A program made the translations under genes and the position numbers. Below the pieces are notes generated by a model. The model did no database searches, was not told the origin of the DNA, and was given only the letters and a program-made list of their open reading frames with translations. From Thalassotalea euphylliae (GTDB lineage Bacteria > Pseudomonadota > Gammaproteobacteria > Enterobacterales > Alteromonadaceae), in the NCBI RefSeq assembly GCF_003390335.1, contig NZ_QUOU01000001.1, positions 1,178,001 through 1,242,000 of the forward strand: a stretch of 64,000 nt of DNA. The letters run 5' to 3'. How positions within the stretch are numbered: position 1 is the stretch's first letter; every line of letters begins with the position of its first letter. This document shows positions 52,208 through 61,310 of this stretch, in pieces.

Positions 52208-53587
52208 ATGATTGAAAGTGCTCATTTGGCAGAGCGCCTAGCGCAATGCCAACCTATTATTAAGCCATTTCACCAAGCCGTGGCCGGTCGACTGATCCGA
52301 GTGGTCGGCCTAACCTTGGAAGCGGTTGGGGTGAAAGCACATGTTGGCAGCCAGTGCTTAGTTGAAACCGCCCACGGTGAACTTATCGCTGAAGTTGTCG
52401 GCTTTGCCGAAGACAAAACCTATCTGATGCCAGAGCAAAGCCTGACTGGCGTATTACCTGGTGCACGAGTGCTGCCCTTGTCGGCCAAGGCAAGATTGCC
52501 AATGTCGATGGATCTGCTCGGGCGAGTGATTGATGGTGTTGGTAATCCGTTAGATGGCAAAGGGCCCATTGAATCTGACGAGCAGTATCGTCACGACAGC
52601 ACGCCGCTCAACCCGCTGGCTCGTCGCGCTATTTCTGAGCCTTTAGATGTTGGCGTTCGCTCAATTAACGGATTTATTACCGTTGGACAAGGCCAGCGTA
52701 TGGGATTATTTGCTGGCTCTGGTGTCGGTAAATCTGTACTGCTGGGGATGATGACGCGCGGCACGAGTGCTGACGTTATTGTGGTTGGGCTAGTAGGTGA
52801 GCGTGGCCGTGAGGTGAAAGAATTTATCGAAGAGATTTTAGGTGAAGAAGGGCGTCGACGCTCGGTGGTTGTTGCAGCCCCCGCAGATTGCTCGCCCCTA
52901 ATGCGTTTAAAAGGCTGTGAAACCGCCGTACAAATTTCTGAATACTTCCGCGATCAAGGCTTAAATGTCCTGCTATTACTCGATTCATTAACGCGCTACG
53001 CGCAAGCGCAGCGTGAAATTGCCTTGGCTGTGGGTGAGCCGCCAGCAACTAAGGGGTATCCGCCTTCGGTGTTCTCAAAATTACCTCAGTTGGTTGAACG
53101 CGCAGGCAATGGTGGTGAAGGGCAAGGCTCTGTGACCGCTTTCTATACGGTATTAACTGAGGGGGATGATTTGCAAGACCCCATTGCGGATGCCGCACGA
53201 GCGATTCTCGATGGTCATATCGTACTTTCGCGTGCCTTAGCGGACGGTGGTCATTATCCAGCGATTGACGTTGAAGCGTCAATTTCCCGTGTTATGCCGA
53301 TGGTGACCAGCCCTGAACACCAGCAACTGGCTCGTAATCTCAAGCAAATCTATTCACTGTATCAGCAAAACAAAGACTTGATTGCCATTGGCGCATATAC
53401 CAAAGGCAGTGATCCGCGTATTGATCAGGCGATTAATATGCTGCCGGTTATCGAGTTTTACTTACAACAGCAGATGAAAGAAGTGATCCCCTACGATCAG
53501 AGCTTAACTCAGCTCAATGAAATTATTGCCGCAGCGCAAGCGCAACAAGGCCAACAAGCGCAGCAGAATATGGTCGCGGCGCGCTAG
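52208..53587 (+). CDS. fliI: Flagellum-specific export ATPase FliI
   Basis: A 459 aa ATPase of the F1-beta family that drives flagellar type III export. Walker A is AGSGVGKS (about 169-176); further motifs are GLVGERGREVKEFIE, the Walker B region VLLLLDSLTRYAQAQREIAL, and GEPPATKGYPPSVFSKLPQL. Length is typical. The tail is Gln/Ala-rich. It lies between fliH and fliJ, its physical partners. Confidence 0.97.
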   Translation: MIESAHLAERLAQCQPIIKPFHQAVAGRLIRVVGLTLEAVGVKAHVGSQCLVETAHGELIAEVVGFAEDKTYLMPEQSLTGVLPGARVLPLSAKARLPMSMDLLGRVIDGVGNPLDGKGPIESDEQYRHDSTPLNPLARRAISEPLDVGVRSINGFITVGQGQRMGLFAGSGVGKSVLLGMMTRGTSADVIVVGLVGERGREVKEFIEEILGEEGRRRSVVVAAPADCSPLMRLKGCETAVQISEYFRDQGLNVLLLLDSLTRYAQAQREIALAVGEPPATKGYPPSVFSKLPQLVERAGNGGEGQGSVTAFYTVLTEGDDLQDPIADAARAILDGHIVLSRALADGGHYPAIDVEASISRVMPMVTSPEHQQLARNLKQIYSLYQQNKDLIAIGAYTKGSDPRIDQAINMLPVIEFYLQQQMKEVIPYDQSLTQLNEIIAAAQAQQGQQAQQNMVAAR

Positions 53588-53632
53588 ATTGACGAGTCAT
53601 CATGCCTGCCGCTAATCGCAAAGGATAACACC

Positions 53633-54073
53633 ATGTCTTCGAAGCAGCTCGATATTTTGTATCGATTCGAAAAGGAAAAAGAAAGTAAGGCCGCTCAGCA
53701 GTTGCAAGCGGCGGAGCTTGATTACCAACAAAATTTGCAGCGCATGCAAGGGGTGAGCGATTACCGCTTGGAATACATGCGCAGGCTAAGTGAGCGGTCA
53801 CGTCAGGGGATTGATAGCGCCACGTTTAATCACTTTCACGCCTTTGTGAAAAAACTAGATCAGGCGGCGGAGCAAGTATCTATCGCTATCAATCAAGCGA
53901 AAGCCTTAACGGAGCAGCGCAAACGCCAATGGTTAGCACAACGCCAGAAAGTACAGGCAGTAGAGCACCTGAGAGAATTGAAATTAAAAGAGCTGGCAAA
54001 GCAGGAAGCGAGAAAAGAGCAAAAAATGTTTGATGAAATCGCGACCCAACAATTTGTTAGAAAACAGCGCTAA
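53633..54073 (+). CDS. fliJ: Flagellar export chaperone/stalk protein FliJ
   Basis: A 146 aa coiled-coil protein that sits in the centre of the FliI hexamer. It is rich in Lys, Gln, Ala and Glu and predicted helical throughout (RFEKEKESKAAQQLQAAELDY; QRMQGVSDYRLEYMRRLSER), as expected for FliJ. It is the last gene of the fliE operon; a 449-base gap follows. Confidence 0.92.
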   Translation: MSSKQLDILYRFEKEKESKAAQQLQAAELDYQQNLQRMQGVSDYRLEYMRRLSERSRQGIDSATFNHFHAFVKKLDQAAEQVSIAINQAKALTEQRKRQWLAQRQKVQAVEHLRELKLKELAKQEARKEQKMFDEIATQQFVRKQR

Positions 54074-54522
54074 CACTTGAATTTTATCGCTAATGACACA
54101 GTTAATGACATTGTTCTCTATATGTGCTGGCGTAATAATTGCTTATTTTTTAATTGGTTTCACCTGAACGTGGGCAACCCTTGCATGTAAAAGGCTTATG
54201 ACTACGTGGATTCTAGCCTATTGTCGAGATGAGCCGTGAAGTTGCGGTGAAACAGGTACAGGTTGGAAAAAGGCGTATTAATTGCCTCTGCGTAAACGCA
54301 AGCGACCAAAGATTACCGCACAGCGGCGCAGTGCTGCCAACTTTAGGTTTTTGCTCAGCCACTGCGTTTGGTTTATGTCTAACCCGCATCAGGGGCGTTG
54401 CGGCTAAGCAAGGGCGAGTTTAAAAAGTGGCGAGGACAGTAAGTAGGTATTGTTGTTCAAAAATAAAGACAGCTAATTGATTGGCTGAATATCACTACGG
54501 ATAAAGTTGTATTGGAATTGTT
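54074..54522. other. Long intergenic region before fliK
   Basis: A 449-base gap with a strong sigma-54 promoter candidate at 54128-54143. No supported gene is present; a 64-codon frame (54229-54423) lacks a family match and convincing start context. If the promoter drives fliK, its leader is about 370 bases, unusually long, and could hold a regulatory RNA structure or a small RNA. Confidence 0.55.
54128..54143 (+). promoter_or_regulatory. Sigma-54 promoter candidate upstream of fliK
   Basis: TGGCGTAATAATTGCT has GG (54129-54130) and GC (54141-54142) exactly 10 bases apart, with TGGC and TTGCT both perfect. It lies 380 bases from fliK, so the target may be the fliK-flhB operon or a short transcript in between. 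Confidence 0.65.
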
Positions 54523-56577
54523 ATGACACGAGTAAATGTATTGTCGGTAGACAGGCTACAAACGACAGACTTGGTTGCTGAGGCTCCTGCCAGTAATAAC
54601 AAAGCAACGGGTAATGGCGAGTTTTCTCGGCTTGTTGATGATCAAGTGCAATCGCAACAAGCGAATGCTAATAAAGTTGCCAATGTTAGTGCGCGAGAGC
54701 AACGCAGCTCGCTCAAGCGAGACGACCAACAATCGGCGAGTAACTCCAATGAAATTACGCAAAATGAGCAAACTGCGGCAAGTGCGAGTGAACAGAGCCG
54801 TGACAAATTAAGTGGCGAAACGAGTGACGACGCCAGTAGTAATAGCTCAGCACCGTCAGCGAGCAAGCATAGCGGTGATGATCAAAGTGCTAGCGAGGTG
54901 GAATCGACAGATGAGCTATCTGACGAAGCAACGAAAAACGCTGAAATAGCCAATACGCAAACCGATAAATTGGCAACGTCGACAGGTGAGGCGGCATTAA
55001 AGCCAAAAGCGCAGGCTAAGCCTGACGACTTTATGACGCTACTGGCTAAGTCTGAGCAATTGCTGAGTAGCAAGATGACTGAAAACAGCACTGATGAATC
55101 AACGGCGGACACAGCAGTGACTAGTCGTGAAGATGTTGTGGTTAACATAAAAGGTGGTTCAGAGAGTACTAACCAAGCCGCAGGCACTTCGCAAGCCAAG
55201 AATCATACACTTGCACAGCAAGTTGCATCACATTTAACTGACGAGAGCTCAGAAGAGTGTGACGGCGAGACAACAGAGTCGAATAAACACAATAGTAAAC
55301 TTATTGAAGTGGGCTTAGCTCAATCTAAAGCTGACGCAAGCAATGTTGCGCAAAACGCTAAATCACAGGTAGTGACGCCCAGTTCGGATGCCACGTTAAG
55401 TGACGTGCGCTTTTCAGGAGCTGAGCAGGCGGAAGCTGAGCAGGCAGGAAGTGAGCTAACGGAAGAGCAGATTGCCAATGCACGATTAGTGACCAGTGAT
55501 GAAGCTGAGCGTGAAGCACTTGCAGGTGGTTCAGCAAATGGTTTATCAACCAACAATCAGAGCGCGGGTAACCCGTCTCTGGGTAATCAATCGACAAGCA
55601 ACCAAGCAAATTCACCACAAAGTGGTAAGGCGCAAAGTGATGCTAATAGCACAGTGGCAGGTCAAACGCCGAGTGTCCCTAATCAAAATGGTGTGGTTGA
55701 TGAAAACACAGAACAAGTGCTTGATGCAGAGCAAAGCGGCAGTCGTGAAAGTGATGTACAACTGGCCGCAAGCCAGCAAACCAGCACTCAGCAAACCATC
55801 AATCAGCAAAAAAGTACAAATAATTCAGGCAGTCAACCATCGGCACATGTTCAGCAATTAAATGCGATTGCCAATGATGGGGCAGAAGAGCAATTAGCAC
55901 AGGGTTTTAGTGAGGCAGAGCAGCAAGCCGCTGAACTGGCAAAGCAGTCAGAAGTGGCCGATCAGCAAGCACAACTTTCGGGTCAACCCCCTCGTTCCAG
56001 TTTTGCTGAAAGCTTGATAGCAGCAAATGCAGGTCAACCTACTGCAACCTCGACTATTGCTAATAGTGACAGTTTAACCGCTGAGCAAATTGAGCGCTTA
56101 GAAGCGGTTAGCAGCAAAGTGATTGACAGTAATTTGGACATTAAAAAAGCCCAGCAGCTGCAAACTGAAACCATTAATATTTATCGCCGCGACTTTGCCG
56201 AAGCGGTTAAAGATAAAGTGATGGTGCTGGTTAATCAAAAGCTTCAGCAAGTAGATATTCAACTTGACCCACCTGAGTTAGGTAATGTTCACGTACGCGT
56301 TAACTTGCAAGGGGATCAGGCGGCAGTGAATTTCACCGTGCAAAATCCACAGGCGAAAGATGCACTAGAGCAGCATATGGATAAATTACGCGATATGCTG
56401 CAAGAAAGCGGTGTCGATGTTGGTGATGCAAATGTTGCGCAACAACAGCAAGGTAATGGTCAGCAGCAAGGGCGAATGACTCAAGGGCATGGGGCAGTGG
56501 ATGAGGTGACCGCGATACCTGATAATATTGCGCAGTTGGTTAAAGGTTCGGCAACTGGTATTGATTTCTACGCTTAA
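54523..56577 (+). CDS. fliK: Flagellar hook-length control protein FliK
   Basis: A 684 aa secreted ruler protein. The first 500 residues are low-complexity, rich in Ser, Gln, Asn, Ala, Thr and Glu, as usual for FliK. The conserved part is the C-terminal domain that switches FlhB specificity: VMVLVNQKLQQVDIQLDPPE, LGNVHVRVNLQGDQAAVNF, then the helix LEQHMDKLRDMLQESGV. It is long compared with about 400 aa in enterobacteria, but such lengths occur in marine polar flagella. It begins the second export-gate gene group. Confidence 0.93.
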   Translation: MTRVNVLSVDRLQTTDLVAEAPASNNKATGNGEFSRLVDDQVQSQQANANKVANVSAREQRSSLKRDDQQSASNSNEITQNEQTAASASEQSRDKLSGETSDDASSNSSAPSASKHSGDDQSASEVESTDELSDEATKNAEIANTQTDKLATSTGEAALKPKAQAKPDDFMTLLAKSEQLLSSKMTENSTDESTADTAVTSREDVVVNIKGGSESTNQAAGTSQAKNHTLAQQVASHLTDESSEECDGETTESNKHNSKLIEVGLAQSKADASNVAQNAKSQVVTPSSDATLSDVRFSGAEQAEAEQAGSELTEEQIANARLVTSDEAEREALAGGSANGLSTNNQSAGNPSLGNQSTSNQANSPQSGKAQSDANSTVAGQTPSVPNQNGVVDENTEQVLDAEQSGSRESDVQLAASQQTSTQQTINQQKSTNNSGSQPSAHVQQLNAIANDGAEEQLAQGFSEAEQQAAELAKQSEVADQQAQLSGQPPRSSFAESLIAANAGQPTATSTIANSDSLTAEQIERLEAVSSKVIDSNLDIKKAQQLQTETINIYRRDFAEAVKDKVMVLVNQKLQQVDIQLDPPELGNVHVRVNLQGDQAAVNFTVQNPQAKDALEQHMDKLRDMLQESGVDVGDANVAQQQQGNGQQQGRMTQGHGAVDEVTAIPDNIAQLVKGSATGIDFYA

Positions 56578-56659
56578 AACACTAAAAGCATTGGCGTGAA
56601 CAGTTATCGACGATATAGTTTAGCAAAGCGATTGAACTGCTGAAAAAATAGGGTGTTTT

Positions 56660-57202
56660 ATGGCAGACGAAAAAGAATTGGAAGTCGATAACGGCGGTGG
56701 TGGCAAAAAGAAAATGATGATCATCATCATTGCTGTGGTCGTGCTGTTAGCTGCTGGTGGTGGTGTGTTCTTTTTTATGGGCGGTGAGCCTTCTGAGGAA
56801 GAAGTTGCCACAGCCTTGGAGAGCGGTGAAATGGAAAAGGCTGATGGCGAAGCCGCGCCCCAAGCAGCAGGTGCTTCTGCTGGCAGTGCACTCTATGTTC
56901 CAATGCCAAGGCCGTTTAGATTTAACGTACCAGGTGCAGCTCGTGACCGTTTTGTCGAAATTCGCGTGCAATTATTAGTGCGCGGTAGTGACAATGAAGA
57001 AGAAGCTAAGAAGCATGTGCCGCTAATTGAAAGCACGTTACTGGCGACTTTTTCACTGGCAAACGCCGATGATTTAGCAACGAGTGCTGGTAAAGCGTCA
57101 TTGAAACAAAAAGCCTTGGCTGAAGTGCAAAAAGTGTTAAGCGAAATCTCTGGCAAAAAAATTGTCGAGAAGGTGTTGTTTACCGGCTTTGTGATGCAAT
57201 AA
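56660..57202 (+). CDS. fliL: Flagellar basal body-associated protein FliL
   Basis: A 180 aa single-pass inner-membrane protein around the stators. A cytoplasmic Gly/Lys lead precedes one membrane segment at about 17-37 (MIIIIAVVVLLAAGGGVFFF). The periplasmic SPFH-like domain has YVPMPRPFRFNVPG, DRFVEIRVQLLVRG and KKIVEKVLFTGFVMQ at the C-terminus, a typical FliL ending. Confidence 0.95.
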   Translation: MADEKELEVDNGGGGKKKMMIIIIAVVVLLAAGGGVFFFMGGEPSEEEVATALESGEMEKADGEAAPQAAGASAGSALYVPMPRPFRFNVPGAARDRFVEIRVQLLVRGSDNEEEAKKHVPLIESTLLATFSLANADDLATSAGKASLKQKALAEVQKVLSEISGKKIVEKVLFTGFVMQ

Positions 57203-57242
57203 GCACAAGTCCATAGACTGAAAAATAAAAGAGTAATTTCAA

Positions 57243-58310
57243 GTGAGTGACTTACTTTCACAAGACGAGATTGATGCGCTACTCCACGGTGTCGATGAGG
57301 TCGAAGAAGATGAGATTGTCGAGGAGCTAGAGCCCCAGGAAGGGATGTCTGACTACGACTTTTCGTCGCAAGACCGAATCGTTCGTGGTCGTATGCCGAC
57401 ACTTGAAATGGTTAACGAACGCTTTGCGCGCCACATGCGCATTAGTTTGTTCAATATGATGCGACGCACTGCGGAAGTATCAATTAACGGCATTCAGATG
57501 ATCAAGTTTGGTGAGTACGTACATACCTTGTTCGTACCAACTAGCTTGAATATGGTTCGTTTTAGACCGCTAAAAGGTACTGCGCTAATTACCATGGAAG
57601 CGCGCTTGGTCTTTATTTTGGTGGATAACTTCTTTGGTGGTGATGGTCGTTATCACGCCAAAATTGAAGGCCGTGAGTTCACACCCACCGAGCGTCGTAT
57701 TATTCAAATGTTACTCAAGCTGATTTTTGAAGACTACAAAGAAGCTTGGTCGCCTGTGATGGATGTTTCATTTGAATACCTCGATTCAGAAGTTAACCCC
57801 TCAATGGCAAACATCGTCAGCCCGACGGAAGTTGTGGTGATCAGCTCTTTCCATATTGAACTGGATGGCGGTGGCGGTGATTTCCATGTCGCTTTGCCGT
57901 ATTCGATGCTTGAGCCTATTCGCGAGCTGCTCGATGCCGGTGTACAAAGTGATAAAGAAGATACCGACATGCGCTGGTCGAAAGCGTTACGCGATGAGAT
58001 TCTCGATGTACCTGTAGAGCTGACCACTAAGTTTATCGAGGTGGATTTGTCGCTGCAAAAGGTGATGGAGTTGCAGGCAGGTGACATTATCCCGGTAGAA
58101 ATCCCAGACCACGTCACTGTCTTGATTGAAGAGTTACCGACCTTTAGGGCCAAGTTAGGACGCAGTCGCGATAACTTAGCACTGCAAATCCAAGAGAAGA
58201 TCAAGCGTCCGGAATCTGTGAAGTCTGAACTAACCATATTAACCAAGGGCGGTAAGCGCCTAGATAGTGATGCTGAATTGCATATGCTAGAAGATGATTT
58301 AGAGTATTAA
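57243..58310 (+). CDS. fliM: Flagellar motor switch protein FliM
   Basis: A 355 aa C-ring protein that receives phosphorylated CheY. The N-terminus has the CheY-binding motif LLSQDEIDALLHGV at residues 3-16. The middle domain has SQDRIVRGRMPTLEMVNERF and FGEYVHTLFVPTSLN; the C-terminal SpoA domain has GDIIPVEIPDHVTVLIEELP. It starts at GTG 57243, with an AAAGAG site upstream, and lies between fliL and fliN. Confidence 0.97.
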   Translation: MSDLLSQDEIDALLHGVDEVEEDEIVEELEPQEGMSDYDFSSQDRIVRGRMPTLEMVNERFARHMRISLFNMMRRTAEVSINGIQMIKFGEYVHTLFVPTSLNMVRFRPLKGTALITMEARLVFILVDNFFGGDGRYHAKIEGREFTPTERRIIQMLLKLIFEDYKEAWSPVMDVSFEYLDSEVNPSMANIVSPTEVVVISSFHIELDGGGGDFHVALPYSMLEPIRELLDAGVQSDKEDTDMRWSKALRDEILDVPVELTTKFIEVDLSLQKVMELQAGDIIPVEIPDHVTVLIEELPTFRAKLGRSRDNLALQIQEKIKRPESVKSELTILTKGGKRLDSDAELHMLEDDLEY

Positions 58311-58322
58311 ATAGAGGCAGTT

Positions 58323-58724
58323 ATGAGTACTGATAACGATGATTTAAGTATGTGGGACGAGGCCTTGAATGAACAGGCTGAAGCTCGCGAAGCTGCTGAG
58401 GGCGCTGAAAAAGTTGAACTGGAAGAGCTCGAAGAAAGAGACACGCCTATTTCTGGCGAAGAGAAACGCAAGCTAGATGCCATTCTTGATATTCCCGTGA
58501 CTATTTCGATGGAAGTGGGGCGCTCAAATATTTCTATTCGCAACTTGCTACAGCTCAACCAAGGCTCGGTTGTTGAACTTGATCGCGTTGCCGGTGAAGC
58601 GTTAGACGTGCTGGTCAATGGCACACTTATCGCACACGGTGAGGTTGTGGTTGTGAACGATAAGTTTGGTATTCGCTTAACCGACGTTATTAGTCAGGTT
58701 GAACGGATTAAGAAGCTCAAGTAA
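58323..58724 (+). CDS. fliN: Flagellar motor switch protein FliN
   Basis: A 133 aa C-ring protein. The acidic N-terminal half is variable. The C-terminal SpoA domain is conserved: LDIPVTISMEVGRSNISIRN, LLQLNQGSVVELDRVAGEAL, DVLVNGTLIAHGEVVVVN and GIRLTDVIS. AGAGGCAG precedes the ATG. fliO follows after 22 bases. Confidence 0.97.
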   Translation: MSTDNDDLSMWDEALNEQAEAREAAEGAEKVELEELEERDTPISGEEKRKLDAILDIPVTISMEVGRSNISIRNLLQLNQGSVVELDRVAGEALDVLVNGTLIAHGEVVVVNDKFGIRLTDVISQVERIKKLK

Positions 58725-58746
58725 CTTATATAACTCAAGTGACTTC

Positions 58747-59418
58747 ATGACTTTGGTGACCAGATTTATCATAAATATTGCTTGTTGCGCGTTGCTGCTG
58801 TTAACGTCATCTTCGGTGATTGCGCAGCAGATAAGCAATGAACATGACAGTGCGCCAGCAGTAAAAGAGTTGCCAGTAAAAGCGGAAACTAGTGCTCAGC
58901 AACCCGATTTACAGGTTGCTCAAGCTCATCAAGATACAGCATATCAAAACACCGCATATCAAAAAAAAGATTCCCCCAATAAGGCAAATCAAGCGCAAGC
59001 TGCTCAAGCGAGCACAGATCAAGATACCTCGTTAGACAACTCATCTGCTATCTCAAAAAAGTCCACGCCAGCACAACAAAATTTGGAAGTAGGCCGCCAC
59101 GTCGCCACGAACAATCTGGAATTGTCGAGCATGCTGTTATCCCTATTAGCTGTCTTGGCGATGATATTTCTTGCTGCGAGTGTCCTTAAAAAATTCAAAC
59201 TAGGCACGCAGCTAGGTGGCGAATTAAAAGTGATTACGTCATTGCACATTGGTACCAAAGAGCGGCTCGTTGTGGTCGAAGTTGCTGGTAAACAACTGCT
59301 GCTTGGGGTGACGGCAAATAATATTTCGATATTACAAGAGCTTGCAGAGCCGTTAAGTCACCAGCAGCGTATGCCTGTGGATCTTGGTGCCAGCCTTAGC
59401 AAGTTACTTAAAAAATAG
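58747..59418 (+). CDS. fliO: Flagellar biogenesis protein FliO
   Basis: A 223 aa membrane protein that helps assemble FliP. It has a signal-like N-terminal hydrophobic segment (FIINIACCALLLLTSSSVIA), a long Gln/Ala/Thr-rich linker, one membrane segment at about 126-147 (LLSLLAVLAMIFLAASVL) and the FliO domain (LKVITSLHIGTKERLVVVEV, LLLGVTANNISIL). The start at 58747 avoids overlap with fliN; a longer frame back to 58699 would bury the signal segment. A run of eight A (58971-58978) occurs in the linker. Confidence 0.9.
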   Translation: MTLVTRFIINIACCALLLLTSSSVIAQQISNEHDSAPAVKELPVKAETSAQQPDLQVAQAHQDTAYQNTAYQKKDSPNKANQAQAAQASTDQDTSLDNSSAISKKSTPAQQNLEVGRHVATNNLELSSMLLSLLAVLAMIFLAASVLKKFKLGTQLGGELKVITSLHIGTKERLVVVEVAGKQLLLGVTANNISILQELAEPLSHQQRMPVDLGASLSKLLKK

Positions 59419-59432
59419 TGTTGTAAAAAACG

Positions 59433-60191
59433 ATGAAAAAGACGCTGATATTTGTTTTCTCACTGATTGTTCTCTTTGCTTCTAGTCAAGTGTTGGCTGC
59501 CGATGATTTATCAATGTCGGCGCTCAAGCTAACAACCAATCCTGATGGCTCGCAAGAGTACTCAGTGACATTACAAATCTTAATTTTTATGACTGCACTG
59601 GGTTTTATTCCCGCAGCGGTCATTATGATGACATCATTTACGCGCATCGTAGTGGTGATGGCCATTCTGAGGCAGGCTTTTGGTTTACAGCAAACGCCGT
59701 CAAATCAGGTGATCATTGGTCTAACCTTGTTTATGACCATTTTTATTATGACGCCGGTGTACAACCAAATCGATAAAGTGGCGATCCAGCCCTATTTGTC
59801 TGAGCAATTAACCTCTGTTGACGCGCTCAGCGAAGCAAAAGTGCCACTGCGCGCCTTTATGCTAGAGCAAACCCGGGTTAAAGATTTAGCAACACTTGCT
59901 GAAATGGCTGGCATAGGGCAGGTCGATCAGCCAACCGATTTACCAATGACGGTTATCATCCCTGCCTTTGTCATTAGTGAGCTAAAAACCGCCTTTCAAA
60001 TTGGCTTTATGCTGTTTATTCCTTTTCTTATCATTGATTTAGTTGTAGCGAGTGTCTTGATGGCGATGGGGATGATGATGCTCTCGCCCATGATTGTTTC
60101 ACTCCCCTTTAAGTTGATGCTTTTCGTGCTGGTCGATGGCTGGAACCTTGTTATTGGTACCATAGCCGCCAGCTATGGGTTGGGGACTTAG
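59433..60191 (+). CDS. fliP: Flagellar export gate protein FliP
   Basis: A 252 aa core gate protein with a cleavable signal peptide (TLIFVFSLIVLFASSQVLAA) and four membrane segments. Family motifs: MTALGFIPAAVIMMTSFTRI, VVMAILRQAFGLQQTPSNQV, EQTRVKDLATLAEMAG, and GMMMLSPMIVSLPFKLMLFV. Length is normal. fliQ follows 2 bases after its stop. Confidence 0.98.
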   Translation: MKKTLIFVFSLIVLFASSQVLAADDLSMSALKLTTNPDGSQEYSVTLQILIFMTALGFIPAAVIMMTSFTRIVVVMAILRQAFGLQQTPSNQVIIGLTLFMTIFIMTPVYNQIDKVAIQPYLSEQLTSVDALSEAKVPLRAFMLEQTRVKDLATLAEMAGIGQVDQPTDLPMTVIIPAFVISELKTAFQIGFMLFIPFLIIDLVVASVLMAMGMMMLSPMIVSLPFKLMLFVLVDGWNLVIGTIAASYGLGT

Positions 60192-60193
60192 CG

Positions 60194-60463
60194 ATGTCTC
60201 CCGAGGTTTTTGTCGATGTACTAAGAGACTCAATGTTTCTGGTAATTTTGCTGGTCTCGGCAATTGTTGTTCCCAGCTTAATTGTGGGTCTTATCGTTGC
60301 TGTTTTCCAAGCGGCCACTTCGATTAACGAGCAAACACTGAGCTTTTTACCGCGTTTAATTGTCACTTTATTGGCGCTGATCTTTGGTGGCCATTGGCTC
60401 GTGGAAAAGCTGATGGATTACACCATCAGGCTCGTTAGCAGTATTCCGAGTGTCGTTAGCTAA
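60194..60463 (+). CDS. fliQ: Flagellar export gate protein FliQ
   Basis: An 89 aa protein with two membrane helices (FLVILLVSAIVVPSLIVGLI and LPRLIVTLLALIFGGHWLV) and the family motif AVFQAATSINEQTLSFLPR. It joins FliP and FliR in the export gate. Its last base overlaps the fliR start by one position (TAATG). Confidence 0.97.
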   Translation: MSPEVFVDVLRDSMFLVILLVSAIVVPSLIVGLIVAVFQAATSINEQTLSFLPRLIVTLLALIFGGHWLVEKLMDYTIRLVSSIPSVVS

Positions 60464-61245
60464 TGGAGTTTACCGAGTCAGTCATTAACCAATTTATGGC
60501 TGATTTATTGCTGCCGCTGACCCGTGTATCGGCCTTGATTATGTCGATGATTGGTTTAGGGGCGCAGACGATTCCCATGCGCATCAAACTGTTACTCTCT
60601 ATCGCCATTACCTTCGCGATTATGCCTGCCATCCCACCTGTCGGTGTCGACAACTTATTTGCCTTTGACACTTTTTTATTGGTCGTTGAGCAAATTCTGA
60701 TCGGGGTGTTAATTGGCTTTGTCACTGTTTTGGTGGTCAATACTTTTACCCTTGCCGGGCAAATTATCGCGATGCAAACGGGTTTGGGGTTTGCCTCACT
60801 AGTTGACCCGGCCAGTGGCACTAGTGTACCGGCTGTTGGTCAGTTTTTTCTGATCTTATCAACGCTACTGTTCTGGTCGCTTGATGGGCATTTAACGTTT
60901 TTACAATTTATTGTCGTGAGTTTTGAAACCATCCCAATCCCCGGTCAGGGGCTTGAAGCCATGAAGTATAAGGAAACCGTCGAGTGGGCTGGCTGGATGT
61001 TTACTACTGCATTGTCATTGGCACTTGCGCCGCTAACGGCGATGCTGCTGATTAACTTTTCGTTTGGTATTATGACGCGTGCCGCGCCTCAACTTAATAT
61101 ATTTTCTGTCGGTTTTCCGATTACGATGACGGGTGGCTTGATTATTATGTGGCTAACACTTGGTAATTTTCTTCTTCACTTTGAGCAGCAGTGGCAAAGG
61201 GCGATCGATTTTACGTGTTACCTTGTCGATTGTGGGGGGAGTTAA
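60463..61245 (+). CDS. fliR: Flagellar export gate protein FliR
   Basis: A 260 aa integral membrane protein with about six helices. Motifs include PLTRVSALIMSMIGLGAQTI, EQILIGVLIGFVTVLVVNTF, QTGLGFASLVDPASGTSVPA and MTRAAPQLNIFSVGFPITM. Length is normal. It follows fliQ with overlap and precedes flhB by 65 bases. Confidence 0.97.
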   Translation: MEFTESVINQFMADLLLPLTRVSALIMSMIGLGAQTIPMRIKLLLSIAITFAIMPAIPPVGVDNLFAFDTFLLVVEQILIGVLIGFVTVLVVNTFTLAGQIIAMQTGLGFASLVDPASGTSVPAVGQFFLILSTLLFWSLDGHLTFLQFIVVSFETIPIPGQGLEAMKYKETVEWAGWMFTTALSLALAPLTAMLLINFSFGIMTRAAPQLNIFSVGFPITMTGGLIIMWLTLGNFLLHFEQQWQRAIDFTCYLVDCGGS

Positions 61246-61310
61246 CCTATGTTCATTCACCGCTTGTTTCAATTGCTGATAACTATGGCTAGCAATTATG
61301 GTTAAAAACG

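Noticed and set aside
54171..54185. Second sigma-54-like site (TGGGCAACCCTTGCA) before fliK
   Set aside because: GG-GC spacing is 8-9 bases, not the 10 required; the site at 54128 fits better.
54229..54423. 64-codon open frame between fliJ and fliK
   Set aside because: No family match, no convincing start signal, and Cys/Arg-rich composition typical of a chance frame.
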